A stretch of DNA of 64,000 nucleotides from IMG/VR virus record IMGVR_UViG_3300042260_000483, positions 1 to 64,000 of that record; one strand, 5' to 3'. The first letter of the stretch is position 1. The number at the start of each line of letters is the position of its first letter. Made by a program: the position numbers and the translations under genes. The DNA comes from a virus. The notes under the pieces are model-generated. The model had not been told where the DNA came from. It was given only the letters and a program-made list of their open reading frames with translations, and did not search any database. Below, piece by piece: positions 38,205-45,608 of this stretch.

Positions 38205-39007
38205 TATAAATTGTCCAATTTCTTTTGAGCTTTTACTATATTTTGTTGAGCGGTTTTAATTGCATCTTGTTTCCAACTTATGTTTTTCTTTTTCCAAAAT
38301 ACTATACTATCTTCTTCCGATTGTTTCTTTTGTTGATTGTAATATTTTTCATCATTATTGTAATTTTGAGCAACACCTCTTTTAACAATTTCTTCCCAAC
38401 TTGGCCAGATGAATGGTTTCCCCGATACGTTATCACCATCATTAACCATCTTCAAAATTTGTTTATCATTGAATTTAGAATTTTTATCAATTAAATTCTG
38501 ATTTAATTCAATAACTTTTTTATTATGTTCAATTTCCTTTTGTAATTTCTCACCTTTGGATAATTTAACCAATTCAGCTTTCAACTTTTGAGTTTCAATA
38601 GATTGGCCAGTTTGTGGTAAGGTTGTTTTAGTTAAATAACGAAAGTGTAATTTCTGAATGTTATACCCACCTGCATAAATTACTTCGGTGTTGAATGGGT
38701 ATTTATTACCATCTCTTTCGATTATACAACTGATTTGAAATGAACCTTTAGATGAATTTTTTACTTTAACCTCACTCATTTTATCAGTAGATAATGTATA
38801 TTTTTCCAAAGCCTTAACCATATCATATTTTAAGGTGATTTCGGTGTAATATGCATCATAATCACTAAACACTTTATCTTCTTTTTTATACCTTTGTTTA
38901 GTATCTTCGATGATATCAGCAATTAAGGGTTTTAATTCTGCCAATAATCGTTTGATTAGTGGATTTTTAGTTTCTCCCTCATTTAGTAAATCTCTTAATT
39001 TTATCAT
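38204..39007 (-). CDS. tagged protein with basic C-terminal coiled coil, 267 aa
   Basis: The tag is MIKLRDLLNEGETKN, with predicted processing after L-N-E. The middle is beta-rich (KGSFQISCIIERDGNKYPFNTEVIY). The C-terminal 100 residues are charged helices (KKQSEEDSIVFWKKKN, QQNIVKAQKKLDNL) suited to binding DNA or protein. It overlaps the HAD phosphatase gene by 1 nt. Enzymatic motifs are absent. Class A promoter directly upstream. Confidence 0.6.
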   Translation of the reverse strand: MIKLRDLLNEGETKNPLIKRLLAELKPLIADIIEDTKQRYKKEDKVFSDYDAYYTEITLKYDMVKALEKYTLSTDKMSEVKVKNSSKGSFQISCIIERDGNKYPFNTEVIYAGGYNIQKLHFRYLTKTTLPQTGQSIETQKLKAELVKLSKGEKLQKEIEHNKKVIELNQNLIDKNSKFNDKQILKMVNDGDNVSGKPFIWPSWEEIVKRGVAQNYNNDEKYYNQQKKQSEEDSIVFWKKKNISWKQDAIKTAQQNIVKAQKKLDNL

Positions 39008-39030
39008 CTTATCTCTTAACGTTTATAAAG

Positions 39031-39062
39031 CTAATATAGTAATAATATTTGATATTACCAAA
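39031..39062 (-). promoter_or_regulatory. class A promoter upstream of 38204-39007
   Basis: Minus strand: TTTGG (39058-39062), TATATTAG (39031-39038), leader CTTTATAAACGTTAAGAGATAAG. A class A promoter before tagged genes suggests they are made at more than one stage. Confidence 0.65.
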
Positions 39063-39067
39063 TATTT

Positions 39068-39835
39068 TTAATACTTTTTTATCACTTTATAATCAATTAT
39101 TCCGGTTGGTTTTATGATAATTTCGTTCCACAGATTTGTCTTATTTTCTCTGCAATCATCTACGTTTTTACATAAGTTCGATTCTTCATCTTGATATGCA
39201 AAACGGAATAGATTTGCTGCTCTATCACCATTATCAACTACCAATGATTTTACATCAGATTTGAATGCTGCTACTAATTTACCTTTTATTCTTACTAAGA
39301 TATTACTATCTGGTCTGAAGAATTCTTTAGCCTGAGTTGTGAAGGTTGAAATTGAAAATTGTGATTTATTCTGAATACCATCTATGATATTTGCTAAACC
39401 CTCTTTATTTGTCCAATGTAGGGTTTTAACTATCTCATTGGTAGTTCCATAGACATCTTCAGTAAAACTCTTATCTAGGAGGATATATGGTTCAATTGCA
39501 CCCCTACTATAAAAGAATGCAAACTTATCATTGTTTATATTAACGATATAATCTTTAAATTCATCTTTTAATCCCCAAACTCTATGATTTACAAAATCTT
39601 CAATGAAATCTAAAACCATTTTTTGTTTAAGTTGTGGGTATCGCTGAGTTTCTACATACAATTGAAATCCAAACCATTGATTTACTAATGAAACTAATTG
39701 GGGATTATTATCAATCATTCCACCTCTTGTATCAAATCCTTGTTGTTCTAATGCAATGAATTGTTTGGCAATACTCTCCCACTCCGCAATAGTTGCAAAA
39801 TTCTTATATGGGTGAACGTATCCTCTTACTTCCAT
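39068..39835 (-). CDS. hypothetical protein, possibly ADP-ribosyltransferase-like
   Basis: 255 residues, not firmly recognised. TLHWTNKEGLANIIDGIQNKSQFSISTFTTQAKEFF resembles the core of H-Y-E-type ADP-ribosyltransferases (strand with H-x-T, helix, then the S-x-S-T strand). Later segments LVRIKGKLVAAF and ESNLCKNVDDCRENKTNLWNEIII could hold the final Glu. T4 injects ADP-ribosyltransferases from its head, which fits this neighbourhood. The N-terminus (MEVRGYVHPYKN) lacks the shared tag. Assignment tentative. Confidence 0.5.
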   Translation of the reverse strand: MEVRGYVHPYKNFATIAEWESIAKQFIALEQQGFDTRGGMIDNNPQLVSLVNQWFGFQLYVETQRYPQLKQKMVLDFIEDFVNHRVWGLKDEFKDYIVNINNDKFAFFYSRGAIEPYILLDKSFTEDVYGTTNEIVKTLHWTNKEGLANIIDGIQNKSQFSISTFTTQAKEFFRPDSNILVRIKGKLVAAFKSDVKSLVVDNGDRAANLFRFAYQDEESNLCKNVDDCRENKTNLWNEIIIKPTGIIDYKVIKKY

Positions 39836-39840
39836 TTTAA

Positions 39841-40200
39841 TTAATATTTCCTTTCAGGATCTGGATGGGGTGTTGTATCGATATATTGGTCTACTTCTTT
39901 TTTATCATATAGATTTTTAACAAATTCGTATCCACCATGATGTATCGAATCATGTGATTGTGGTTTACCTGCCAATTCTGCATTGTTGTGGTCAATATCA
40001 TGTTGATGCATAATAGTTCCCATTTTGTGAAATGTAATTTCTTCCCAATCTTTTAATGAATCATTGAATATGTGATATAATCTACTTTTTTCCCAACCCT
40101 TAGCAATAGTTTCTTCATCTGCAAATGGCCAGTTCCACCCCACCTCACCACAATTGTAGGTAGGACTTATTTCTTGTAATATATCAACCAATTTAATCAT
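39841..40200 (-). CDS. tagged hypothetical protein, 119 aa
   Basis: Tag MIKLVDILQEISPTYN with predicted cut after L-Q-E. The remainder is rich in His, Asp and Trp (MGTIMHQHDIDHNNAELA, SHDSIHHGGYEF), a composition suited to metal binding. No known family. It overlaps the 40200 gene by 1 nt. Confidence 0.62.
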   Translation of the reverse strand: MIKLVDILQEISPTYNCGEVGWNWPFADEETIAKGWEKSRLYHIFNDSLKDWEEITFHKMGTIMHQHDIDHNNAELAGKPQSHDSIHHGGYEFVKNLYDKKEVDQYIDTTPHPDPERKY

Positions 40201-40547
40201 TATAATCTCTTTAATAAATCATCCATATTAATCTCAAAAGCATAACCTGCTCCACTATATGTCTTATCAAAGATGACTTTTAATTTTAATTTTTTTTCTA
40301 ATTGTTGTTTTAATAATTCCAAAAAATCAGCATCGCCACCTTTACCCATTCCTCTTTTAGCTAAGGTATATTGAGCAAGATTTCCACTTAATTTTTGTTT
40401 TATTGAATCAATTCCATCCACATCTTTCATTGATGATGGTAATAAAATAATTTTACCATTTTTTGGTATCGGTGTAAATTTTACATTTCCTGACCAATGT
40501 GGAAACTCAAACCCATTACTTTCTTTTAATATATCTTTTAATTTCAT
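40200..40547 (-). CDS. tagged hypothetical protein, 115 aa
   Basis: Tag MKLKDILKESNGFEFP with predicted cut after L-K-E. The mature part would be a small basic domain (GDADFLELLKQQLEKKLKLKVIFDKT) ending DDLLKRL. Not recognised. Part of a run of five adjacent genes between 39.8 and 41.5 kb, four of them tagged. Confidence 0.62.
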   Translation of the reverse strand: MKLKDILKESNGFEFPHWSGNVKFTPIPKNGKIILLPSSMKDVDGIDSIKQKLSGNLAQYTLAKRGMGKGGDADFLELLKQQLEKKLKLKVIFDKTYSGAGYAFEINMDDLLKRL

Positions 40548-40548
40548 A

Positions 40549-40875
40549 TTAGTTAATATAATAAGTTAATTCAAATTTACCACTCTCCATTCCATATACT
40601 GAAATGTTAAGGTTTTTTCTTTGTGGTTTCCCACCTTTTAATACCCCAACACTAAATGTATTAGTTTTACCAGCACTTGGTCTTGAACGAGAATACTTAC
40701 CACCTAATGCAATTTGAGTTTGCCAATCATCTTCGTTGATTTCAAATCCTCTTTTTTCTGCTGCTTTTCTAGCGTAAGAAACTGCATCGGTAAATGAGTT
40801 AAAATAGGTATCGTTGACCTCGTTAATACTTGGTGTTATTTTTGCGTTAGCAATAATTGACTTTAATGTTATCAT
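40549..40875 (-). CDS. tagged hypothetical protein, 108 aa
   Basis: A longer tag variant: MITLKSIIANAKITPSINEV, with S-I-N-E/V as the likely site. The mature part is basic and beta-rich (GGKYSRSRPSAGKTNTFSVGV). Not recognised. Confidence 0.58.
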   Translation of the reverse strand: MITLKSIIANAKITPSINEVNDTYFNSFTDAVSYARKAAEKRGFEINEDDWQTQIALGGKYSRSRPSAGKTNTFSVGVLKGGKPQRKNLNISVYGMESGKFELTYYIN

Positions 40876-40890
40876 GATATTTAATTTTTA

Positions 40891-41451
40891 TTAAAATGGT
40901 CCGTTATATGGAAGCTGTTCACCACTTTCAGTATAAGCAAATCCATCATAAATACTAACTTTACTTTTTGGTTCTTTCATTTTTATACTAATCGATAATA
41001 CCGATGGTTTACCATTTGGTAATTCGTAGTGTAGTATTCTAATGAATTTTTCTAAACCTTTGACAATTCTTTCCGTAGATACTTTATGAAAATCTGCCAT
41101 TTTTTGAATAGATTTGTTATTCTTTTCTAAATGTTTCATAAAATCTCTTTTAGCATCAGCATCTTTTACGATTTTTTGAGTTGCCTCATTTACTGATTCA
41201 TTTCTTCCAAAATAAGAATGTTCGTAATGTTCTAACCCATATTTTCGAATTGTATCATCGTCCAATAAACGAGAATTTACTGTCCCTAATCTTTTACCTT
41301 TGTAATAGACAGACCAGTTTCCTTGTGGAGATGCATCGACAGTGATATTTTTTAAATCTTTAATACCTCTATCGTGAATTTGGATAGCATCTAAAAACTT
41401 AGCTGCCTTTGGAGTTAAACTCACTTCGTTTAAAATATCTTGTAATTTCAT
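40891..41451 (-). CDS. tagged protein with internal S-V-N-E site, 186 aa
   Basis: Tag MKLQDILNEVSLTPKA with predicted cut after L-N-E. A second site GRNESVNEATQK lies near residue 92. It would split the protein into two roughly 80-95-residue units: a beta-rich one with WSVYYKGKRLGTVNSR, and a basic helical one with a short beta tail. First gene of the tag operon; candidate late motif 20 nt upstream and an AAAGGAA ribosome-binding site. Confidence 0.65.
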   Translation of the reverse strand: MKLQDILNEVSLTPKAAKFLDAIQIHDRGIKDLKNITVDASPQGNWSVYYKGKRLGTVNSRLLDDDTIRKYGLEHYEHSYFGRNESVNEATQKIVKDADAKRDFMKHLEKNNKSIQKMADFHKVSTERIVKGLEKFIRILHYELPNGKPSVLSISIKMKEPKSKVSIYDGFAYTESGEQLPYNGPF

Positions 41452-41470
41452 ATTAATTCCTTTATTATAC

Positions 41471-41479
41471 TATAAATAT
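41471..41479 (-). promoter_or_regulatory. ATATTTATA motif, candidate late promoter
   Basis: Minus-strand ATATTTATA 20 nt upstream of the 40891-41451 start, heading the run of tagged genes down to 39.1 kb. Confidence 0.45.
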
Positions 41480-41482
41480 AAA

Positions 41483-41845
41483 TTAAACAAACTTTACCCA
41501 ATTTTCTTCTTCATTATATGCCTGAATCTCATATGGATGGTTATTATATCCATATCCCATTTTATAATATCTAGTCATCCAAGAGGGAGATTGTAAGTAG
41601 TGTTGGTATTCGTGAACCATTGTTCTGATTAAAACCTCTGGAGATGGTATATTCTTCCAATACACCACAATTTCATTCATCATTGAACAATACTCACCGA
41701 TTAAATCAGGATCATCCGCATCATCATAAGGTGAATCTTCAAATACTACATATGGAATTGAGTGTTGATGATTGGATTCACCATAATGTTTGGTAATTTT
41801 TTCATAGACTTCAAACACTAATTTTTGTATTTCTTTTTGGGTCAT
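41483..41845 (-). CDS. HExxH metallopeptidase-like protein, 120 aa
   Basis: Start at the ATG at 41845 (MTQKEIQKLVFEVYEKITKHY), because upstream in-frame codons lie in the promoter leader. LIRTMVHEYQHYLQSPSWM is a HExxH site with trailing Gln, followed by HPYEIQAYNEEENW with possible third ligand Glu. It closely parallels the 5028-5342 protein (HEWTH ... HPLEVHA), so these two are paralogs. Soluble. Confidence 0.65.
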   Translation of the reverse strand: MTQKEIQKLVFEVYEKITKHYGESNHQHSIPYVVFEDSPYDDADDPDLIGEYCSMMNEIVVYWKNIPSPEVLIRTMVHEYQHYLQSPSWMTRYYKMGYGYNNHPYEIQAYNEEENWVKFV

Positions 41846-41864
41846 ATCTCTCATTCTTATAGAG

Positions 41865-41896
41865 CTAATATACAACTATTTTATGGATTTTCCAAA
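41865..41896 (-). promoter_or_regulatory. class A promoter upstream of 41483-41845
   Basis: Minus strand: TTTGG (41892-41896), TATATTAG (41865-41872), leader CTCTATAAGAATGAGAGATATG leading into the start codon. Confidence 0.68.
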
Positions 41897-41922
41897 TATT
41901 TTACCACTTATTTTTGGGCAAT

Positions 41923-41949
41923 AAAAAACCCATTGAAAATCAATGGGTT
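41923..41949 (-). terminator. intrinsic terminator
   Basis: Perfect 9-bp stem aacccattg (41927-41935) / caatgggtt (41941-41949), with a U-run on the minus strand (plus-strand aaaaaa from 41923). It ends the transcript covering 41968-44168. Confidence 0.75.
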
Positions 41950-41967
41950 ATATATTATATTGTTTTT

Positions 41968-42576
41968 TTAACTTTTTAAGAATATTGAGATGTATCCTGA
42001 TAAACGATTACAACGTTCGATCAAAAATGATTTTTGTTCTATTGTTAGTTTCTTTGATGTTAGATAATCAATCCCCAATGTTCCAATGCAAATTTCAGTT
42101 TTAATATCGAATAAACCAACTGCGTATGTTGCTTTAGCACCACTTGCAACTGCTGCTTCTTTCAATCCAAATGTTGCTTGAGTTGGGTCTTCAAAATTAG
42201 ATATGAATATATGACCGGAATTTAAAATTTCCTCATTTGATTTTAGGAAAAGTGATACGGGTATATTGGTAAATGTTGGGGCTATTTTTGAAACACCATT
42301 TTTGGTAGATTCATACATTATTGAAAATTTTTGGATAGATTTGTTTGAATGTAAGAAATGTCCACCATTGTGAAACATTGATACCCAAATTCTATCTGCA
42401 TTGAGATATTCTCTAATATCTTCAATATCTTCATCTATAATTTTAGCAGATTCTAACTCATTACGAATCGGGTCTGGCATTACATCTTTTTTAAGTTTAA
42501 CGCGAACCCACTCTAATGTTGCCGGACCTACTACTGCGGTAATTAATGCTATTACGACTGTTGTGATTGTTTCCAT
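41968..42576 (-). CDS. membrane-anchored GAF-like protein
   Basis: About 202 residues from the ATG at 42576 (METITTVVIALITAVVGPATLEWVRVKLKK, a transmembrane anchor). The rest resembles a GAF fold: DRIWVSMFHNGGHFLHSNKSIQKFSIMYE, then GAKATYAVGLFDIKTEICIGTLGIDYL. Such proteins sense small molecules or stabilise complexes. Membrane location predicted; ligand unknown. Confidence 0.6.
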   Translation of the reverse strand: METITTVVIALITAVVGPATLEWVRVKLKKDVMPDPIRNELESAKIIDEDIEDIREYLNADRIWVSMFHNGGHFLHSNKSIQKFSIMYESTKNGVSKIAPTFTNIPVSLFLKSNEEILNSGHIFISNFEDPTQATFGLKEAAVASGAKATYAVGLFDIKTEICIGTLGIDYLTSKKLTIEQKSFLIERCNRLSGYISIFLKS

Positions 42577-42602
42577 ATATTTTAATTCCATATCTAACCC
42601 AC

Positions 42603-42902
42603 TTATTTGGAGTTATTATCATAGTAACCTGTATTGGCTTGGTTAATAAAATTTTGTGACTGGGATATATGGTCTTGTATCCATGCGGGGATATCTGTTT
42701 CCGTTTCTCCTATTTTTTCTTTTAACTCTGTTGCGTTTTTTATAATATCATCTAAAAGAGAGTGTCCCATAAATACTTCATGGTCTTCCTCTTCTTTCAA
42801 TGGTTTAAATGCGGTATGGTATGGATTCGAATATACTTTACCTAATTCGATATTCTTACCTTCCCACTTATTTTTACTCATTATATTTCTTAAACTTATC
42901 AT
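42603..42902 (-). CDS. small protein with tag-like N-terminus, 99 aa
   Basis: MISLRNIMSKNKWEGKNIE follows the start of the shared tag (M-I-x-L-x-x-I), but an obvious h-x-E site appears only at PLKE/EED. The rest is acidic and helical (DDIIKNATELKEKIGETETD) with an Asn/Gln-rich tail. Position beside the polyprotein gene supports membership in the group. Confidence 0.55.
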   Translation of the reverse strand: MISLRNIMSKNKWEGKNIELGKVYSNPYHTAFKPLKEEEDHEVFMGHSLLDDIIKNATELKEKIGETETDIPAWIQDHISQSQNFINQANTGYYDNNSK

Positions 42903-42917
42903 TTTAATATTACTTAA

Positions 42918-44168
42918 TTAGACAAATATTCTTACGGAAAGAATTACATCATTACCGATTTTTAAATTATTTATTTTATGCTTTTCTAAATCGTAAGATG
43001 GATTACCTATTGTGTTTGCTTTTGCAATTACACCATTCTTAATAAAATGTGGTTGTAGTCCAGAGTAATTATCATCTCTAAATATGAATACATCCGTTGG
43101 ATTTTCTTTTGAGATTTTAATTATTTTCATCAAACCTTGTTTACCAATGAAACACCCACCTTCACATTTAGTTCCACCATAAGTTTTACCTTTTTGGAAT
43201 GCTTCGTTTACTGATTCGTTTCTTTTATCTAATGAAAAATATATTTGATTTTTAACTTTTTGAAATGAATTAACTGCTGCGGTATTATTACCAATGAATC
43301 CCATATTCAATCCAATTTCAGATGAACGAACACCTTTTTTGGCTAATGTCATAATTTGTTTTGCAACATCTTTTGATAAAATTTCTTTGGGAGTTTCTAC
43401 GTGAATCAGATGTTTTAATGATTCGTTTACTGATTCTTTGATTACAACGATTCCGTTTTCATCACCTCTCTTAGCAGTTTTGATACCGGCTTCGATTGAA
43501 TCTAATTTATGTCTAACTTTAGTTGGTGAACTTACTTTTCCTGATGGGTCAGTTCTAGTCAATGTTGCAGTGGTATCATCCATATCAACAATCTTATAGT
43601 ATTTACCACCATCAATTCCTTTTAAACGAGTAAACCCTTGTCCTTTAATAACCGAACCTATTTTTAAATCAGTTGGATATTTTACTTCGTTTACGGATTC
43701 TTCAAACTCACCCTTCATATCTTTGTGTGCTTGTCTTGCTGCAGCACCACCCACTATTCTTGATGCGGGGTCTGCGTTTTTCAAAGCAGCAATCACACTA
43801 ATTTGTTTTTGTAGTAAATTGTTATATAATTCAACGTATTCTTCTTTGGAAACTAATTTATTTTTCAACAAACTTAATATAAGTGCAGGTTCTTTAGTAC
43901 GAATTCTATGGTCTTGTTGAATAGTTCCGTTTAATCTAGCCAAATCATTAGCAACAACTATCATCTTTTGCATTTTCTTACCATACATAGGATTACCTTT
44001 ACCTGGTACTTTTGCATATGCCATTGCCAAATCTAATATTTGAACTGGTGTCATATTTCTCTTAGTATATTGCTCACTACCTAAGTTATATGATGCTTCT
44101 GTTAGAGATTGTTTAAATTTTTCTCTAATTGTTTCTTTTATTGCCGATTTTACTTGTGATAACTTCAT
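42918..44168 (-). CDS. tagged putative polyprotein with three S-V-N-E sites
   Basis: 416 residues. The N-terminus MKLSQVKSAIKETIREKFKQ leads to SLTE/ASYN. Three nearly identical internal sites follow: FEESVNE/VKYP (near 162), KESVNE/SLKH (near 250) and RNESVNE/AFQKG (near 327). Each separates an apparently independent domain: a helical one with a conserved KVPGKGNPMYGKK, a beta-rich basic one, a helix-turn-helix-like one (GVRSSEIGLNMGFIGNNTAAVNSF) and a C-terminal beta domain. I read this as a polyprotein matured by the head protease. Good AAAGGAA site; late motif 36 nt upstream. Confidence 0.7.
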   Translation of the reverse strand: MKLSQVKSAIKETIREKFKQSLTEASYNLGSEQYTKRNMTPVQILDLAMAYAKVPGKGNPMYGKKMQKMIVVANDLARLNGTIQQDHRIRTKEPALILSLLKNKLVSKEEYVELYNNLLQKQISVIAALKNADPASRIVGGAAARQAHKDMKGEFEESVNEVKYPTDLKIGSVIKGQGFTRLKGIDGGKYYKIVDMDDTTATLTRTDPSGKVSSPTKVRHKLDSIEAGIKTAKRGDENGIVVIKESVNESLKHLIHVETPKEILSKDVAKQIMTLAKKGVRSSEIGLNMGFIGNNTAAVNSFQKVKNQIYFSLDKRNESVNEAFQKGKTYGGTKCEGGCFIGKQGLMKIIKISKENPTDVFIFRDDNYSGLQPHFIKNGVIAKANTIGNPSYDLEKHKINNLKIGNDVILSVRIFV

Positions 44169-44203
44169 AATTTGTTCCTTTGTATTCTCTATATTTTAAC
44201 TTA

Positions 44204-44212
44204 TATAAATAT
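44204..44212 (-). promoter_or_regulatory. ATATTTATA motif, candidate late promoter
   Basis: Minus-strand ATATTTATA 36 nt upstream of the putative polyprotein start. Confidence 0.45.
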
Positions 44213-44232
44213 AGAAATGTTTATTTATAGGT

Positions 44233-44802
44233 TTATTTACCTAACAATTTTTTAATATTATCGTAGATATATTCATTACCTTTATCAGTTAAATGATTGG
44301 TATAGCCTCGATGTTTTAAAAATATTTCTTCGAATTTGATTACTTTATCTGAATAAAATGAATCAAAGAAGGTTATATGTGTTGCTGATGGGATTTCTTT
44401 GTATATCTTATCAAAAATCAAATCATTAATAAATACAAAATAATCTGCGTAAAATATTTCAGAATAAAAATCATATGCAGTTTTCATTATTGGATTTTCT
44501 AAATGTTCTTTGACATCTGAAAAGATAATATCACAATCATTATGAAGTGAATCACCCTTATGAATAGGATGTTCTTCGATTGGTATTCTGTATGCTGATG
44601 TATGTGATACAATTATATGGTCATAGTTTTTGGGATTCACCGATTGTAATTGTAAATACAATTTATATTCACTAACTCCTGCTTGTGCTAAATTAGTTAC
44701 ATCGTAATCAAATTCTAATTTATTTACCCAACCCAACGAGTTTGATTTACTACTCCAATCAGCAGCAAAACTATCTCCAATTATTAAGAGTGTTTCTTTC
44801 AT
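44233..44802 (-). CDS. SGNH/GDSL hydrolase-like protein 6
   Basis: 189 residues, the smallest of the set. ETLLIIGDSFAADWSSKSN is block I, NLAQAGVSEYKLYL block II, HIIVSHTSAYR a central strand, and YTNHLTDKGNEYIYDNI the terminal His block. It overlaps the next SGNH gene by 32 nt, so the two are translated together. Confidence 0.68.
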   Translation of the reverse strand: MKETLLIIGDSFAADWSSKSNSLGWVNKLEFDYDVTNLAQAGVSEYKLYLQLQSVNPKNYDHIIVSHTSAYRIPIEEHPIHKGDSLHNDCDIIFSDVKEHLENPIMKTAYDFYSEIFYADYFVFINDLIFDKIYKEIPSATHITFFDSFYSDKVIKFEEIFLKHRGYTNHLTDKGNEYIYDNIKKLLGK

Positions 44803-45577
44803 CTATGTAACTTTTTAGTATTTCAAATATTTTATTATGGCCATTTAACGATGGGTGTAATTCTTTCATAGTTGGTGGTAATGGAAATTTATCAATCCAC
44901 TTAAATTCATCATGAATTATGTTTTTATTTTCAATTAAATATTTTTCAACTAAAATATTAGTTTCATCGTTTAGTAGAGGAAATTTTACAATATGTTTTT
45001 CTAAAAATTGTAAATTTATATTGGTAAAATCTAAAACATCTCTCCAAATTAGTATTGAAAATTTTATATGTGAATTTGCATTTATAAAATCGTTGAGTTT
45101 TATAAAAACTGCATTCATAAATTCACGCGGATTATAGTTTATAATCCATTCGATAATTTTGTTTTTTATTTCGGTATTATCATTTTTATTATTAGTTAAA
45201 AATGATTCAATTTCAGATGGTGTTCTTGGTATTTTTTCTGATGCAGTAGAATTAGCATGAAAAAATCTATCAAAGTAGTTGTAAATGCCAGATAATTCAA
45301 ATACTATGTATTCAACATCAGATAAATCTTCTTGTGAAAGTAAATATAACGCTTCTGCAGGAGAACCACCTGCTCTAGAGAGATTTATTTCTTCAACATT
45401 TAAATATTTTGAAAGTTGTTTTGAAAATCGATTTTCTTCTATGAATATGGTATCTTCGATGCTAGGGTCGAATGGAAATCGGAAATCTATATTTTCTTCA
45501 AATTCATATACATCTCTAAACCAATGTAACCCAACCCCATGTGTATTTGATGCTCCTAAAAATATTGCTTTTTTCAT
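44771..45577 (-). CDS. SGNH/GDSL hydrolase-like protein 7
   Basis: 268 residues. KAIFLGASNTHGVGLHWFRD (Ser in GASN) is block I, EINLSRAGGSPAEALYLLS block II, and MKELHPSLNGHNKIFEIL block V with His. Paired with protein 6 in one operon. Confidence 0.68.
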   Translation of the reverse strand: MKKAIFLGASNTHGVGLHWFRDVYEFEENIDFRFPFDPSIEDTIFIEENRFSKQLSKYLNVEEINLSRAGGSPAEALYLLSQEDLSDVEYIVFELSGIYNYFDRFFHANSTASEKIPRTPSEIESFLTNNKNDNTEIKNKIIEWIINYNPREFMNAVFIKLNDFINANSHIKFSILIWRDVLDFTNINLQFLEKHIVKFPLLNDETNILVEKYLIENKNIIHDEFKWIDKFPLPPTMKELHPSLNGHNKIFEILKSYIDERNTLNNWR

Positions 45578-45608
45578 TATAAACGTAACTATCTTTTATT
45601 TAAGTATA

